64,000 bases of DNA from Symploca sp. SIO3C6 (GTDB lineage: Bacteria; Cyanobacteriota; Cyanobacteriia; Cyanobacteriales; Coleofasciculaceae): contig JAAHHJ010000002.1 of NCBI GenBank assembly GCA_010692425.1, positions 280,762 through 344,761 on the forward strand, written 5' to 3'. The notes below the pieces were generated by a model, which had not been told where the DNA came from, did no database searches, and saw nothing but the letters and a program-made list of their open reading frames with translations. Positions 9,307-18,025 of the stretch are shown here, piece after piece. The position numbers were made by a program, and so were the translations under genes. The first letter of the stretch is position 1, and each line of letters begins with the position of its first letter.

Positions 9307-12006
9307 TCAGTTGTTAATTTCAAGCTGATTAACCCCATCCATCAACAACTTTCTAGCAGCATGACTGTCCACTGGCTTGGAAAACAAGTATCCTTGTCCA
9401 TATTCACATTGCAATGCTAGTAGAGAGTCTGCCTGCTCTGAAGCCTCAATTCCTTCAGCAACAACTTCTATATTAAGAGTTTGGGCAAGGTTCACAATCG
9501 CTTGAATAATTTCTGCATTTTTGCCCGGTGCCCCAATCCGGCTCACGAAAGAACGGTCAATTTTGAGTGTATTAATGGGAAAATTGTCCAGGCGAGACAA
9601 GGAGGAATAACCAGTACCGAAATCATCAATACACAAATTAATCTGTCTTTGTTTTAGTTGTAGGAGCCAATTTCTTACTAAGTCTGGATTGTCCATAACC
9701 TGACTTTCTGTAATCTCTAGCTTCAGGCTATTTGCTGAGAGTTCTGTTTCTTGAAGAATAGCGTCAATTTGTTGGATCAAATCTGGTTGAGTAAATTGTT
9801 GGCAAGAAAGATTGACGTTAATAGTCAAAGGTTGAATATCTTGAAACTCCTCCTGCCAGAGTTTCATCTGATGACAGGCTTGTCGCAATGTCCACCAATC
9901 CATTGGGGAAATTAGCCCAGTCTCTTCGGCTGTCGGTATAAACTCGGTTGGATATACTAAACCACGCTGTGGGTGCTGCCAACGCAATAAGGCCTCAAAA
10001 CCTATAATTTGACCAGTAGCAAGGGATACTATGGGCTGATAATACACCATAAACTCTTGCCGTTCAATCGCTCGCCGCAGATCCGTCTCCAGTTGCAATC
10101 TATCTACAGCATGACTGTACATAGTACTATCAAAAATAACATAGCAAGACTGAGCTTCTGCTTTAGCGCGATACATGGCAATGCTAGCATTGCGCAGTAG
10201 GTCTTCTGGTTGCACCACTAAACTACTTCCTCCTTCTTCCTCCAACTGCTTTCCTTGGGGAATCTTTGGTGTAACCGGAAGCACTGTACTCAAAGCAATA
10301 CCAATACTGACACTCATGAAAACTTCAGACTTATCTAGGCAGAAGGGTAAACTGAGAGTGTTATCAATTGCATCAGCAATTCTAGTGGCTTGGGTGATAT
10401 CCTCAATGCCCTCGAGGAGTATAGCAAACTCATCTCCTCCCAGACGCGCTAAGGTATCAGTAGGGCGTAAACAAGTCTCAATCCGATGAGCAAAAAAGCG
10501 CAGCAGTTGGTCTCCTACTTGATTTCCCAGGCTATCGTTGACTAGCTGAAAACGATTGAGGTCTAGAAATAGTAAAGCTAGCAAATATGGGCGATCCAAG
10601 GAGTTAATTCTTCTATGCTGTTTAGCAACCCTAAAAGCCCGCCTCAAGCGATCCATGAATAAAGCTCGGTTAGCTAGACCTGTCAGTTGATCATAAAAGG
10701 CATTATAAATTAGTTGCGCCTCCGCCTGTTTGCGCTCAGTGATATTAAAAGCGTAAATACGGAAACAACTAATTTCTTCTACATAGTGCAGTACTTGCTC
10801 ATAATAAACCTGGTCAATTTTGACCTCCCGCCGGAGGGAGCCTTCCCGCTGTAATGCCTTAGCCATGGAAGGTATCCCTGCTAGAAAGGGATGGTGTACA
10901 CCTCTTTGCCTAAGATTAGGCCACAATTGCATGGCTTGGGGATTGAGATAAAGAACTTGACCTGCTAGATTAATTTCGACAATGGGATTAGGGTCAAGTA
11001 AGGCAAAAGAAGCTAAGCGAGAACTTTCTTGTTCAACCAATCTGCGCTCTGTGATATCCCTTCCTATAGACTGAAACTCAACAATGGTGTCACCTTGTTT
11101 GTTTGTAATCACTTGGTCAGTCCATTGCTGCCAACGAATTTCACCATTCGGCATCAAGACCTGATATTCTCTAGTTGTAACTGGCTGGCTCAGGCTCAAT
11201 TTGGCAAGGTGGCTGTGGATCTTGTCTCGGTATTGAGCAGGAATCATAGGAAAAAAACTGTGTCCGATTAATTCCTCCTGGGTTTTGCTAAAATAACAGC
11301 AATAGGCGTCATTAACAAAAGTCAGGGTGCCATCAGCAACAAATCTACAGATTGGTTCTGTTTGCTCTTGGACGATACTGCAATATTTCTCTTGGCTATG
11401 GTGCAGTTGTTCCTGCGACTGCCTATGTTCAGTAACGTCAATTCCTGTGCAACAGAAGCACTCTAGTTGACCATTAGTTCTGAACTTTGGTTGTATTCTC
11501 CACTCTACTAAAATTTTTCTACCATTGTTGGTTAGCACCCCAGTTTCTTGCTCAATGGGTTGGTTCAATTGTTGTAGAGGGACAAAATTTTGCGCCTCTA
11601 TAAACATCTTGGCTAGTGACTCACGCTCATTTTCAGGTATGAAAGTTGATAGATAATCAGTTCCCAAAACCTGATCTACGGTGTAACCTAGAACTCTCAG
11701 GAAACATCGATTCATCATTAATGTCTTGCCGTCAGAATCAATGACCACAAAAAAGGCAGCACTAGTTTCAATTAAAATTGAATTGATATCTGTTTTCTGG
11801 TGTAGTAATTTAGATGATATCCTAACATTCTCCGGTGATTTCAGCTGGCTTTTTATAGCTGTTACTTGCTTGACACATCGATTTTTTTTGAGAAAAAATC
11901 GAGAAATCACGAAAGTAAACAGGCAAGGAATTAAGCAAGTTAATAGTGATATTAAAATCATTGACTCAAAACTGACGTGCGAATTAATCTGACCAAGCTT
12001 AGGCAA
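9307..12006 (-). CDS. Membrane-anchored PAS-PAS-PAS-GGDEF-EAL cyclic-di-GMP enzyme
   Basis: 899 residues. A hydrophobic N-terminal segment (about 15-39) is followed by three PAS domains (about 75-200, 205-325, 330-435), a diguanylate cyclase domain with intact GGDEF at 523-527, and a phosphodiesterase domain. The inhibitory I-site RPTD lies five residues before GGDEF, so product inhibition is likely. The EAL domain starts with EALLRW (Glu671) and keeps LEITES, DDFGTGYSSL and KIDRSF, so the residues expected for c-di-GMP hydrolysis are present. Both activities are possible. PAS domains may sense light, redox or small ligands, but no cofactor-specific residue is obvious. It sits alone between the PKS promoter region and an IS remnant and probably forms its own transcription unit. 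Confidence 0.93.
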   Translation of the reverse strand: MPKLGQINSHVSFESMILISLLTCLIPCLFTFVISRFFLKKNRCVKQVTAIKSQLKSPENVRISSKLLHQKTDINSILIETSAAFFVVIDSDGKTLMMNRCFLRVLGYTVDQVLGTDYLSTFIPENERESLAKMFIEAQNFVPLQQLNQPIEQETGVLTNNGRKILVEWRIQPKFRTNGQLECFCCTGIDVTEHRQSQEQLHHSQEKYCSIVQEQTEPICRFVADGTLTFVNDAYCCYFSKTQEELIGHSFFPMIPAQYRDKIHSHLAKLSLSQPVTTREYQVLMPNGEIRWQQWTDQVITNKQGDTIVEFQSIGRDITERRLVEQESSRLASFALLDPNPIVEINLAGQVLYLNPQAMQLWPNLRQRGVHHPFLAGIPSMAKALQREGSLRREVKIDQVYYEQVLHYVEEISCFRIYAFNITERKQAEAQLIYNAFYDQLTGLANRALFMDRLRRAFRVAKQHRRINSLDRPYLLALLFLDLNRFQLVNDSLGNQVGDQLLRFFAHRIETCLRPTDTLARLGGDEFAILLEGIEDITQATRIADAIDNTLSLPFCLDKSEVFMSVSIGIALSTVLPVTPKIPQGKQLEEEGGSSLVVQPEDLLRNASIAMYRAKAEAQSCYVIFDSTMYSHAVDRLQLETDLRRAIERQEFMVYYQPIVSLATGQIIGFEALLRWQHPQRGLVYPTEFIPTAEETGLISPMDWWTLRQACHQMKLWQEEFQDIQPLTINVNLSCQQFTQPDLIQQIDAILQETELSANSLKLEITESQVMDNPDLVRNWLLQLKQRQINLCIDDFGTGYSSLSRLDNFPINTLKIDRSFVSRIGAPGKNAEIIQAIVNLAQTLNIEVVAEGIEASEQADSLLALQCEYGQGYLFSKPVDSHAARKLLMDGVNQLEINN

Positions 12007-12157
12007 AAGATTAATGCCGATTGAGCATAGATAGCCATTCCAATCTTTGAAGTTACCAACTCTCTCTACAAATCACTTTGGATTATATAGATCACTGATT
12101 TTGCTAAAATCAAGCTTAGTGTTGCTAAGGCTTATTATCTTTGATTACTCAGGATTC

Positions 12158-12208
12158 GCTATGAGGGGTTAGGCAATCTGCTTTGCAGAAGCTTTAACCC
12201 CTCATAGC
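12158..12208. repeat. Perfect 14-bp inverted repeat with nested inner hairpin
   Basis: Arms at 12158-12171 (GCTATGAGGGGTTA) and 12195-12208 are exact reverse complements. The 23-base spacer contains a second small hairpin (TCTGC-TTT-GCAGA). No T-run follows either side, so it is not a typical terminator. It lies in the 434 bp of non-coding sequence between the GGDEF/EAL gene and the IS remnant, where I see nothing else. Confidence 0.6.
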
Positions 12209-12440
12209 AAAAGTCTCCTAGAGATCAGAATTTGCGCTTGGTAGATGCATCGCTGTAAATTCAGGAATCATCGCACGGGATTATCCGATAATTATGGGTT
12301 TTGTCATTTGCCAGTAATGAAAAACACATTTTGAGCAGACTACTATACAATACACAAATCTCGAATCTCAATCAAGACCATTACTTGAATTGTTGTAGCC
12401 ATGGTAATTTTTAGTATCGTTACATCATTTTATAGCTAAA

Positions 12441-12733
12441 TCCCCTTGCTCAGTAACTCAAGTAAGAAAGGGACGATTATCCACTATATTAACAGCCTTA
12501 AAAGAAAATTCAAATACAGTAGTAATAGATGAGACGGGAGACTGAAAAAAAAAGATTATGTAGCCAGACAATATTTAGAAAGTATTGGCAAAATTGAGCA
12601 GAGGATAGCCTCAGTTAATGCCTATGGCATTTATCAAAATATTTCTTTTTCCTTAATTTTCAAAATTTTAAAAACCATTTGGTTTTCACGATTTAGTCGA
12701 CGTCATGAATCAATCACGACACTATTTTCCTAA
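12441..12733 (+). pseudogene. IS701-family-like transposase remnant
   Basis: A single frame reads about 97 codons to TAA at 12731 but has an in-frame TGA at 12543 and no intact N-terminus. The translation contains VVIDETGD, then KKKDYVARQYLESIGKIEQ and SVNAYGIYQNISF. This matches the DDE-region signature of IS701-type transposases (usually IDDTGDxKKGxxTxxVxRQYxGxxGKxxNGxVxVxxY). Residues between GD and DYVARQY are missing, consistent with deletion plus a nonsense change. Only the central-to-C-terminal part survives. An IS-end-like sequence at 12765-12785 marks the probable right end of the element. Assignment rests on motif recall, not a search. Confidence 0.7.
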
Positions 12734-12764
12734 TGGATAGTCTGGCTTTTTTGTTACTTGGTCA

Positions 12765-12785
12765 CTTCGGAGAGTGACAGAACAG
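12765..12785 (+). mobile_element. Probable right terminal inverted repeat of the degraded IS
   Basis: The sequence ending in CGGAGAGTGACAGAACAG lies 32 bp after the transposase remnant's stop. The same 18-mer ends at 20030, and its near reverse complement (two mismatches) starts at 19673. Recurrence next to a transposase remnant suggests a transposon end rather than chance. The first bases also pair locally (GTCACT/AGTGAC), giving a small hairpin. Confidence 0.6.
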
Positions 12786-12890
12786 AGTTAGTATATCTTC
12801 CTAACAAGACCAGTCTATCTTGAGCATTTTTAATAAGAAAGGGCAGCCAAAGCTACCCGCTTGAATCTTATCTTAAAGCCGAACCCTAGA

Positions 12891-14072
12891 TTAGCCCTTA
12901 ACGCAGACAACCTGCTTTAAGGTTGCTACTACTTCCACCAGATCCGATTGATTATTCATAACTTGGTCAATCGACTTGTAAGCGCCTGGAATTTCATCCA
13001 AAACTCCTTTGTCCTTACGGCACTCAACTCCTTTGGTTTGTTCAACTAAATCATCAATCGTAAACTGTTTCTTCGCCTTGTTGCGAGACATCAAACGACC
13101 AGCCCCGTGGGAACAGCTACAATAGCTTTGATGATTTCCTCTACCTTTAACGATAAAAGACTTTGCCCCCATTGAACCAGGGATGATACCGTAATCTTCC
13201 TCGCGAGCTCGCACAGCTCCCTTGCGGGTGACATAAACTTCTTCCTTGAAATGCACTTCCTTCTCTGCGTAGTTGTGGTGGCAATTAACTTCTAGCATAG
13301 GCTTAGTTGGTTTGCCACCAGCGAGATGCTTCTCAACAATTCGCTTAAAGCGTGCCATCATCACCTCGCGATTGTAGCGGGCATAATTTTGCGCCCATTG
13401 TAAATCATGCCAGTAAGCTTCAAACTCAGGTGTACCCACCACAAAGTAAGCCAAGTCTTGATCCGGTAGTCGAGTGTCTGCAAGTTTTGCTAATTCCTTA
13501 GCAGTGCTAATGTGACACTGAGCCAACATGTTGCCAATATGGCGGGAACCAGAATGCAACATCAGCCACACTTGATTCTCGCTATCTAGACACAATTCGA
13601 CAAAGTGGTTGCCTCCACCCAAGGAGCCCAGTTGTTTCATGGCTTTGCTATCTAGGCGTTGTACTCCTGAATGTAATTGCTTGAAATCACGCCAACCTTG
13701 CCAGTTGACTACACCTTTCTCAATTTCTTTATTTTCGTTGAAACCAACTGGAATAGCTGCTTCAATCTCCAGGCGAATCTTCTTGAGTTTCCCTTCCAGT
13801 TGCTCAGCAACAAATGGCATTTTGATAGCAGCCATGCCGCAACCAATATCTACCCCGATAGCACTGGGAATGATTGCTTCTTTAGTGGCAATGACAGAAC
13901 CAACTAAAGAACCTTTGCCTAAATGAACATCTGGCATTAGGGCTACATGCTTAAACACAAACGGTAGTGAGGCAACATTCTTTGCCATTTGTATTTCCTG
14001 AGAGCCAAGGGCATGATGTGCCCAAGATAAAACAGGCTTTGGGGTTGAAATTTCTAGCTTTTTGTATGTCAT
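12891..14072 (-). CDS. rtcB: RtcB family RNA 3'-phosphate ligase
   Basis: 393 residues, a compact RtcB. RtcB joins RNA 2',3'-cyclic phosphate or 3'-phosphate ends to 5'-OH ends using GTP and Mn2+. Visible family features: GVDIGCGM metal-binding motif near 74-81, GGGNHFVE, LMLHSGSRHIG, NCHHNYAE, and SCSHGAGR with His322 as the expected guanylylated residue. All metal-ligand motifs appear intact, so the enzyme should be active. No archease or rtcA neighbour is present, so it is probably a stand-alone RNA repair or tRNA-processing gene. The start ATG at 14072 lies just downstream (in minus-strand sense) of a G-rich octamer repeat tract. Confidence 0.95.
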   Translation of the reverse strand: MTYKKLEISTPKPVLSWAHHALGSQEIQMAKNVASLPFVFKHVALMPDVHLGKGSLVGSVIATKEAIIPSAIGVDIGCGMAAIKMPFVAEQLEGKLKKIRLEIEAAIPVGFNENKEIEKGVVNWQGWRDFKQLHSGVQRLDSKAMKQLGSLGGGNHFVELCLDSENQVWLMLHSGSRHIGNMLAQCHISTAKELAKLADTRLPDQDLAYFVVGTPEFEAYWHDLQWAQNYARYNREVMMARFKRIVEKHLAGGKPTKPMLEVNCHHNYAEKEVHFKEEVYVTRKGAVRAREEDYGIIPGSMGAKSFIVKGRGNHQSYCSCSHGAGRLMSRNKAKKQFTIDDLVEQTKGVECRKDKGVLDEIPGAYKSIDQVMNNQSDLVEVVATLKQVVCVKG

Positions 14073-14603
14073 GTCAGGGTGCCTTTGAAGGAGATGGGGA
14101 GATGGGGAGATGGGGAGACGGGGAGATGGGGAAGAGAGGGAAGAAACGGGGGAATGAATTTATACAAAAATCCTCCCACTCTCCCACACTTCCCTATTCT
14201 TCTTCCTCCTGACTCGGAGCATTTCTATAAAAGATCGAAAGTACCATTTAGATGCACAACTTAGATGCACAACAGCCACAACAGCTTAGTACCGAGATTA
14301 CTTCCTTTATACTACATAAATACTACAAAAACAACCTCGATCAATTTCTCGACAAGACTAAGTACCTGCGACATTGATAAAGGTTACTGGTTGAGGCAGG
14401 GTGTGGGGTGTGGGGTGTAGGGTGTAAGGGAACTCCGGGCGATTTGATAATTGTTTACACAGTTGCTTTTATTTATGTCCGACTACTTAGTAGTAAAGCC
14501 AACCTATCAACGAGAAACTACTATACAATTTGTGAACATAGTAGGGCTGCAAGATTATGCCTAAGTGTTATTGCAGTCGCTGAAAACTCTAAGTCTCAAC
14601 TCT
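14073..14603. repeat. Repeat-rich intergenic region: G-rich octamers, 13-mer duplication, GTGGGGT heptamers
   Basis: From 14090 to 14146 the plus strand carries five or more GATGGGGA-like octamers with runs of four G. A 13-base direct duplication containing TAGATGCACAAC occurs at about 14249-14275. Tandem GTGGGGT-like heptamers lie at about 14398-14430. The region separates the divergent rtcB and methyltransferase genes, so it should hold both promoters, but I cannot point to them. The G runs could form a quadruplex on the strand opposite the rtcB transcript. Confidence 0.7.
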
Positions 14604-15494
14604 ATGGCAGTTCGTAAGGATACAATTTGGGAAAGCTTCCTCAAGCCAATTGTTCGCACTCTGATCAATGAGGACAAGCTGCGACAGTTTTATGAAAGCA
14701 TGGATTGGCAAGCCGAGAGCGCACGCTTCCGATGCCCTGAGTTAACTTATCCTGAATACTACAGCTCTCAAAACTTTCACGGCATTGAAGGAGGCTATCT
14801 TAATGCTAGTGCAGCGACTAGTTACGATCCAATTACCCAATACTTTGTGCCACCTAATGAAACTTGGGTGCGTCAAGGTTTAATAGATCGTATCCAAGGG
14901 AAGCCTAGAAGGATTTTAGACTTGGGCTGTGGTACTGGTTCGACAAGCTTGATGCTGAAACAGGCTTTTGAGCAAGCAGAGGTAATTGGTTTAGATTTGT
15001 CTCCTTACATGCTGGTGATGGCTGACTACAAAGCCAAACAAGCTAATTTAGATGTAGAGTGGCTTCATGGTAATGCTGAAGAGACAAACTTTCCGCCAGC
15101 CTCTTTTGACCTAGTTACGGCGTCATTATTATTTCATGAGACACCGCCAATAGCAGCAAAGTTGATTTTGCGCGAATGCTATCGGTTGCTGACTCCAGGA
15201 GGGGAAGTATTAATTCTCGACGGTAATCAGAAAACTCTGCGTCAGGCGGATTGGTTAAGTGATATTTTTGAGGAGCCTTATATCAAAGATTACGCCGTCG
15301 GTAACGTGGATGCATGGATGGGAGCAGCAGGCTTTGAAGCCGTGCAAACTGAGGACTGGTGGTGGATACATCAGATAACCAAAGGAATTAAACCAATCCC
15401 TACTAGAGACTCAGCAATGTCAGCCTATGAGGTGTCGGCAAGGGGTAGAGTTGAAAACTTGGGTACCAAGGTTACTCCTGTGCCAGTATTTTAG
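14604..15494 (+). CDS. Class I SAM-dependent methyltransferase
   Basis: 296 residues from ATG 14604 (MAVRKDTIW); a GTG at 14565 would add 13 residues but starts a less protein-like stretch, and neither start has a strong ribosome site. Residues about 110-220 hold a Rossmann-fold methyltransferase core: RILDLGCGTGSTS (motif I, SAM binding), GLDLSPYML (acidic loop), HGNAEET, and FDLVTASLLFHETPP. The C-terminal part after 230 is a cap region that probably sets the substrate. The acceptor is unknown; the core resembles small-molecule methyltransferases more than RNA or protein ones. It has its own upstream region and is followed after 176 bp by a HAD phosphatase gene on the same strand. Confidence 0.85.
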   Translation: MAVRKDTIWESFLKPIVRTLINEDKLRQFYESMDWQAESARFRCPELTYPEYYSSQNFHGIEGGYLNASAATSYDPITQYFVPPNETWVRQGLIDRIQGKPRRILDLGCGTGSTSLMLKQAFEQAEVIGLDLSPYMLVMADYKAKQANLDVEWLHGNAEETNFPPASFDLVTASLLFHETPPIAAKLILRECYRLLTPGGEVLILDGNQKTLRQADWLSDIFEEPYIKDYAVGNVDAWMGAAGFEAVQTEDWWWIHQITKGIKPIPTRDSAMSAYEVSARGRVENLGTKVTPVPVF

Positions 15495-15670
15495 ATGAAA
15501 TCTTGATAAAACCGAAAAATAACTTCGAGCTAGAGTTAACCATTGGTTAAATTCAAATTAAACAACTAAGAGAAGACCTTGATGGCGCAACAGACTAGTT
15601 TCTCTAGATTGGTATACAATCATGGTCTTTTCTTAAGGCAAAAGTTAGACCAGGACTTTAGCAAAACAGC

Positions 15671-16411
15671 ATGACTTTAAAGGCAGTTCTATTCGATTTT
15701 AATGGCGTAATTATTAAAGATGAGGCAATTCATCAGCAGTTAATTGAAGAAATTATCATAGCAGAAAACCTACGTCCATGCCCAGATGAGTACCGCGAAG
15801 TTTGTTTGGGTAGGAGTGATAATGCCTGTCTACAGGACTTACTCAAGCGTCGTGGCAGGTTTGTTAAGGAAAATTACTTAAGTGAGCTCATTGCCCGCAA
15901 AACTCAAGCTTACCAGCGTCAGCTGGAGACAATGGAAGAGTTGCCCCTTTATCAAGGTTTGGAGGACTTAATTGATAAAATTCGCCTAGCCCAGTTGCCC
16001 ATGGGCATAGTCAGCGGAGCACTTCACCATGAGATAGAACTGGTACTGGAGCGTCTTAAACTAGCACAATATTTCACAGTGATTGTTAGCGGTGATGATT
16101 TGAACGCCAGCAAGCCAGAACCAGATGGTTATCTTCTAGCAGTAGAGAGGCTCAATCAGAGGTATCCTCAACTTCAAGTGCAAACATCTGAATGTCTGGC
16201 AATTGAAGATACTTTTGCCGGGATTACAGCAGCCAATAGGGCTGGTATGCAGGTAGTGGGTGTAGCACATACCTATCCTTTCCATATGTTACATCGCCGA
16301 GCTAACTGGAGTATAGATTATCTCTATGAACTAGAACTAGAGCGAGTACAGCAAGTATATGCTCGCCAAGCGTCTCAGAAAGCAAGTGGTGAAGTAATAA
16401 GTAATAAGTAA
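15671..16411 (+). CDS. HAD-family hydrolase, beta-phosphoglucomutase-like, with DFNGV motif
   Basis: 246 residues. Motif I is FDFNGVI near residue 9, so the second Asp of the usual DxD is Asn. An alpha-helical cap follows (about 15-85). Motif II is IVSGA (near 114), motif III Lys lies in SKPEPDGY, and motif IV is IEDTFAGI. The family includes small-molecule phosphatases and phosphomutases. DFNG may lower general acid/base catalysis or reflect a cyanobacterial subfamily. The last five codons (V-I-S-N-K) and the TAA stop lie inside a TAATAAG heptamer repeat, so the C-terminus is repeat-derived. A kinase gene for a sugar-like substrate follows on the same strand. Substrate unknown. Confidence 0.85.
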   Translation: MTLKAVLFDFNGVIIKDEAIHQQLIEEIIIAENLRPCPDEYREVCLGRSDNACLQDLLKRRGRFVKENYLSELIARKTQAYQRQLETMEELPLYQGLEDLIDKIRLAQLPMGIVSGALHHEIELVLERLKLAQYFTVIVSGDDLNASKPEPDGYLLAVERLNQRYPQLQVQTSECLAIEDTFAGITAANRAGMQVVGVAHTYPFHMLHRRANWSIDYLYELELERVQQVYARQASQKASGEVISNK

Positions 16412-16456
16412 TAAGTAATAAGTAATAAGTAATAAGTAATAAGCAATAAGCAGTAA
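16393..16456 (+). repeat. TAATAAG heptamer tandem repeat at the 3' end of a gene
   Basis: About eight tandem heptamers with slight variation at the right end. The repeat encodes the last residues and stop of the HAD gene. The same motif in gene-sense orientation ends two other genes (19497, 23251) and lies just after a fourth (27363). Confidence 0.95.
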
Positions 16457-16637
16457 TAAAAACAGTGGAATTTTATTATTTAATCGTATTGATCAATAGA
16501 TTTATAGCAGTTGTCACAACTGTTATGAAGTTTTTTTGTTCCCTGTTAAGAGTTCCCTTTGAATCAAAAAAGATGTCCTAACTGACATGTCCGTCGCTAT
16601 ATCAATAGATGAAGCTAATGTTTTTTTATTGTTGATT

Positions 16638-16676
16638 CTAATGAACGATGAACGATGAACAATGAACAATGAACGG
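16638..16676 (+). repeat. ATGAACR heptamer repeat upstream of the FGGY kinase
   Basis: About five tandem ATGAACG/ATGAACA units end some 20 bp before the kinase ATG. The reverse complement (TTCATTG/TTCATGG) forms longer arrays at 23078 and 25069. Its place in the 5' leader may affect expression, but no evidence shows that. Confidence 0.85.
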
Positions 16677-16696
16677 AAATTATTTAGGTGATACTG

Positions 16697-17971
16697 ATGA
16701 ACTTCTACCTCGGTATCGATTTCGGTACATCGGGCGCACGGGCGGTTGTGATTAATGCTGAAAGTATAGTCCAAGCCGAGACACAATACCCTTTTCCAAC
16801 TGCGGTTGCAGCTACAGCAGAGGAATGGCAACAAGCCTTGGAAACTCTCATTAGGCAAATTCCCCAGAACATACGAGGGGAGATTAGAGCGATCGCTATT
16901 AATGGTACTTCCTCTACTGTACTGTTATGCGACCAGTTGGGTAAACCAGTTGCTGCCCCCATCCTCTATTACAATGATGGGCGGGGAGTAAAGATGCTAG
17001 AGAAGTTAAAAGTGATTGCTCCTCCTAATCATTTGGTTTTGAGTGCTACTTCTAGCCTCGCTAAACTGCTGTGGTTAGTTGAAAATACTCTCATAGCAAG
17101 GCAAAGTCTAACCAAATTCAAGATTGAAGATTGCTATTTCCTACATCAAGCCGATTGGTTAGCTTTTCTTTTGCACGGCAATCTTGGTATTAGTGATTAT
17201 CATAATGCTTTAAAACTGGGCTATGACCCTCAACAGTTATGCTATCCCACTTGGCTGGAAAAATTAACAGCTTTGCCAATACTGCCACAAGTGCTTGCTC
17301 CTGGCACACCAGTAAGTGAAATCACTGCTGAGGTTGCCTTTCGTTTGGGATTGCGGCGAGACTGCATTGTCTGTACTGGTACTACTGATAGTATTGCTGC
17401 TTTTATTGCCAGTGGTGCCAAACAACCAGGTGAAGCAGTAACTTCTTTAGGTTCTACCCTAGTACTCAAGCTATTAAGTCAAACCCGCATTGATCATGCC
17501 AGCTATGGTATTTACAGTCACAGGCTTGGTGATTTATGGCTGGCGGGGGGTGCTTCTAATACTGGCGGGGCAGTGTTACGACAATTTTTCAGTGATGCTC
17601 AATTAGATAGTCTTTCTAGCCAAATCGATGCTCAGCAAGAGAGCCCCTTAGATTATTATCCCTTACTCGAACCAGGCGATCGCTTTCCGGTCAATGACCC
17701 TTACCTACTGCCCAAACTGGAACCAAAACCAGCTGAAGCAGTTGAATTTCTTCAAGGTTTGCTGGAATCGATGTCGCGAATTGAAGCACGAGGGTATCGT
17801 TTATTGCAACAACTTGGTGCTACGGGGCTAACTCGGGTCTATACTGCAGGTGGAGGTGCCAAAAATCGGGCCTGGAGAGTGATGCGTCAGCGTCATCTAC
17901 AAGTACCTGTGGTGCCATCAAAGCATACTGCTGCTGCTTATGGGACAGCGTTGTTGACACTGGGGAATTAG
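16697..17971 (+). CDS. FGGY-family carbohydrate kinase, D-ribulose kinase-like
   Basis: 425 residues from ATG 16697 (MNFYLGIDFGTSGARAVV); a GTG nine bases earlier is less likely. The N-terminal actin-like domain has the GIDFGTSGAR phosphate loop. The middle carries HQADWLAFLLHG and SDYHNALKLGYDP. The C-terminal domain has CTGTTDSIAAF, TSLGSTL, GGASNTGGAVL and the adenosine-motif TAGGGAKN. These blocks closely resemble the plant and cyanobacterial kinase group shown to phosphorylate D-ribulose rather than xylulose, from my memory of the plastid homologue. Ribulose phosphorylation would return a salvage sugar to the Calvin cycle. The neighbouring HAD phosphatase could make free ribulose from a sugar phosphate, but that is speculation. 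Confidence 0.85.
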   Translation: MNFYLGIDFGTSGARAVVINAESIVQAETQYPFPTAVAATAEEWQQALETLIRQIPQNIRGEIRAIAINGTSSTVLLCDQLGKPVAAPILYYNDGRGVKMLEKLKVIAPPNHLVLSATSSLAKLLWLVENTLIARQSLTKFKIEDCYFLHQADWLAFLLHGNLGISDYHNALKLGYDPQQLCYPTWLEKLTALPILPQVLAPGTPVSEITAEVAFRLGLRRDCIVCTGTTDSIAAFIASGAKQPGEAVTSLGSTLVLKLLSQTRIDHASYGIYSHRLGDLWLAGGASNTGGAVLRQFFSDAQLDSLSSQIDAQQESPLDYYPLLEPGDRFPVNDPYLLPKLEPKPAEAVEFLQGLLESMSRIEARGYRLLQQLGATGLTRVYTAGGGAKNRAWRVMRQRHLQVPVVPSKHTAAAYGTALLTLGN

Positions 17972-18025
17972 ATACCGTGGGCTATTTGCTGATTTGGAAC
18001 AGGCTGATTTTAACAGCTTGAAGTC

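Noticed and set aside
9119..9328. Plus-strand 69-codon frame upstream of the PKS operon
   Set aside because: No ribosome site, random composition, and it runs into the GGDEF/EAL gene antisense.
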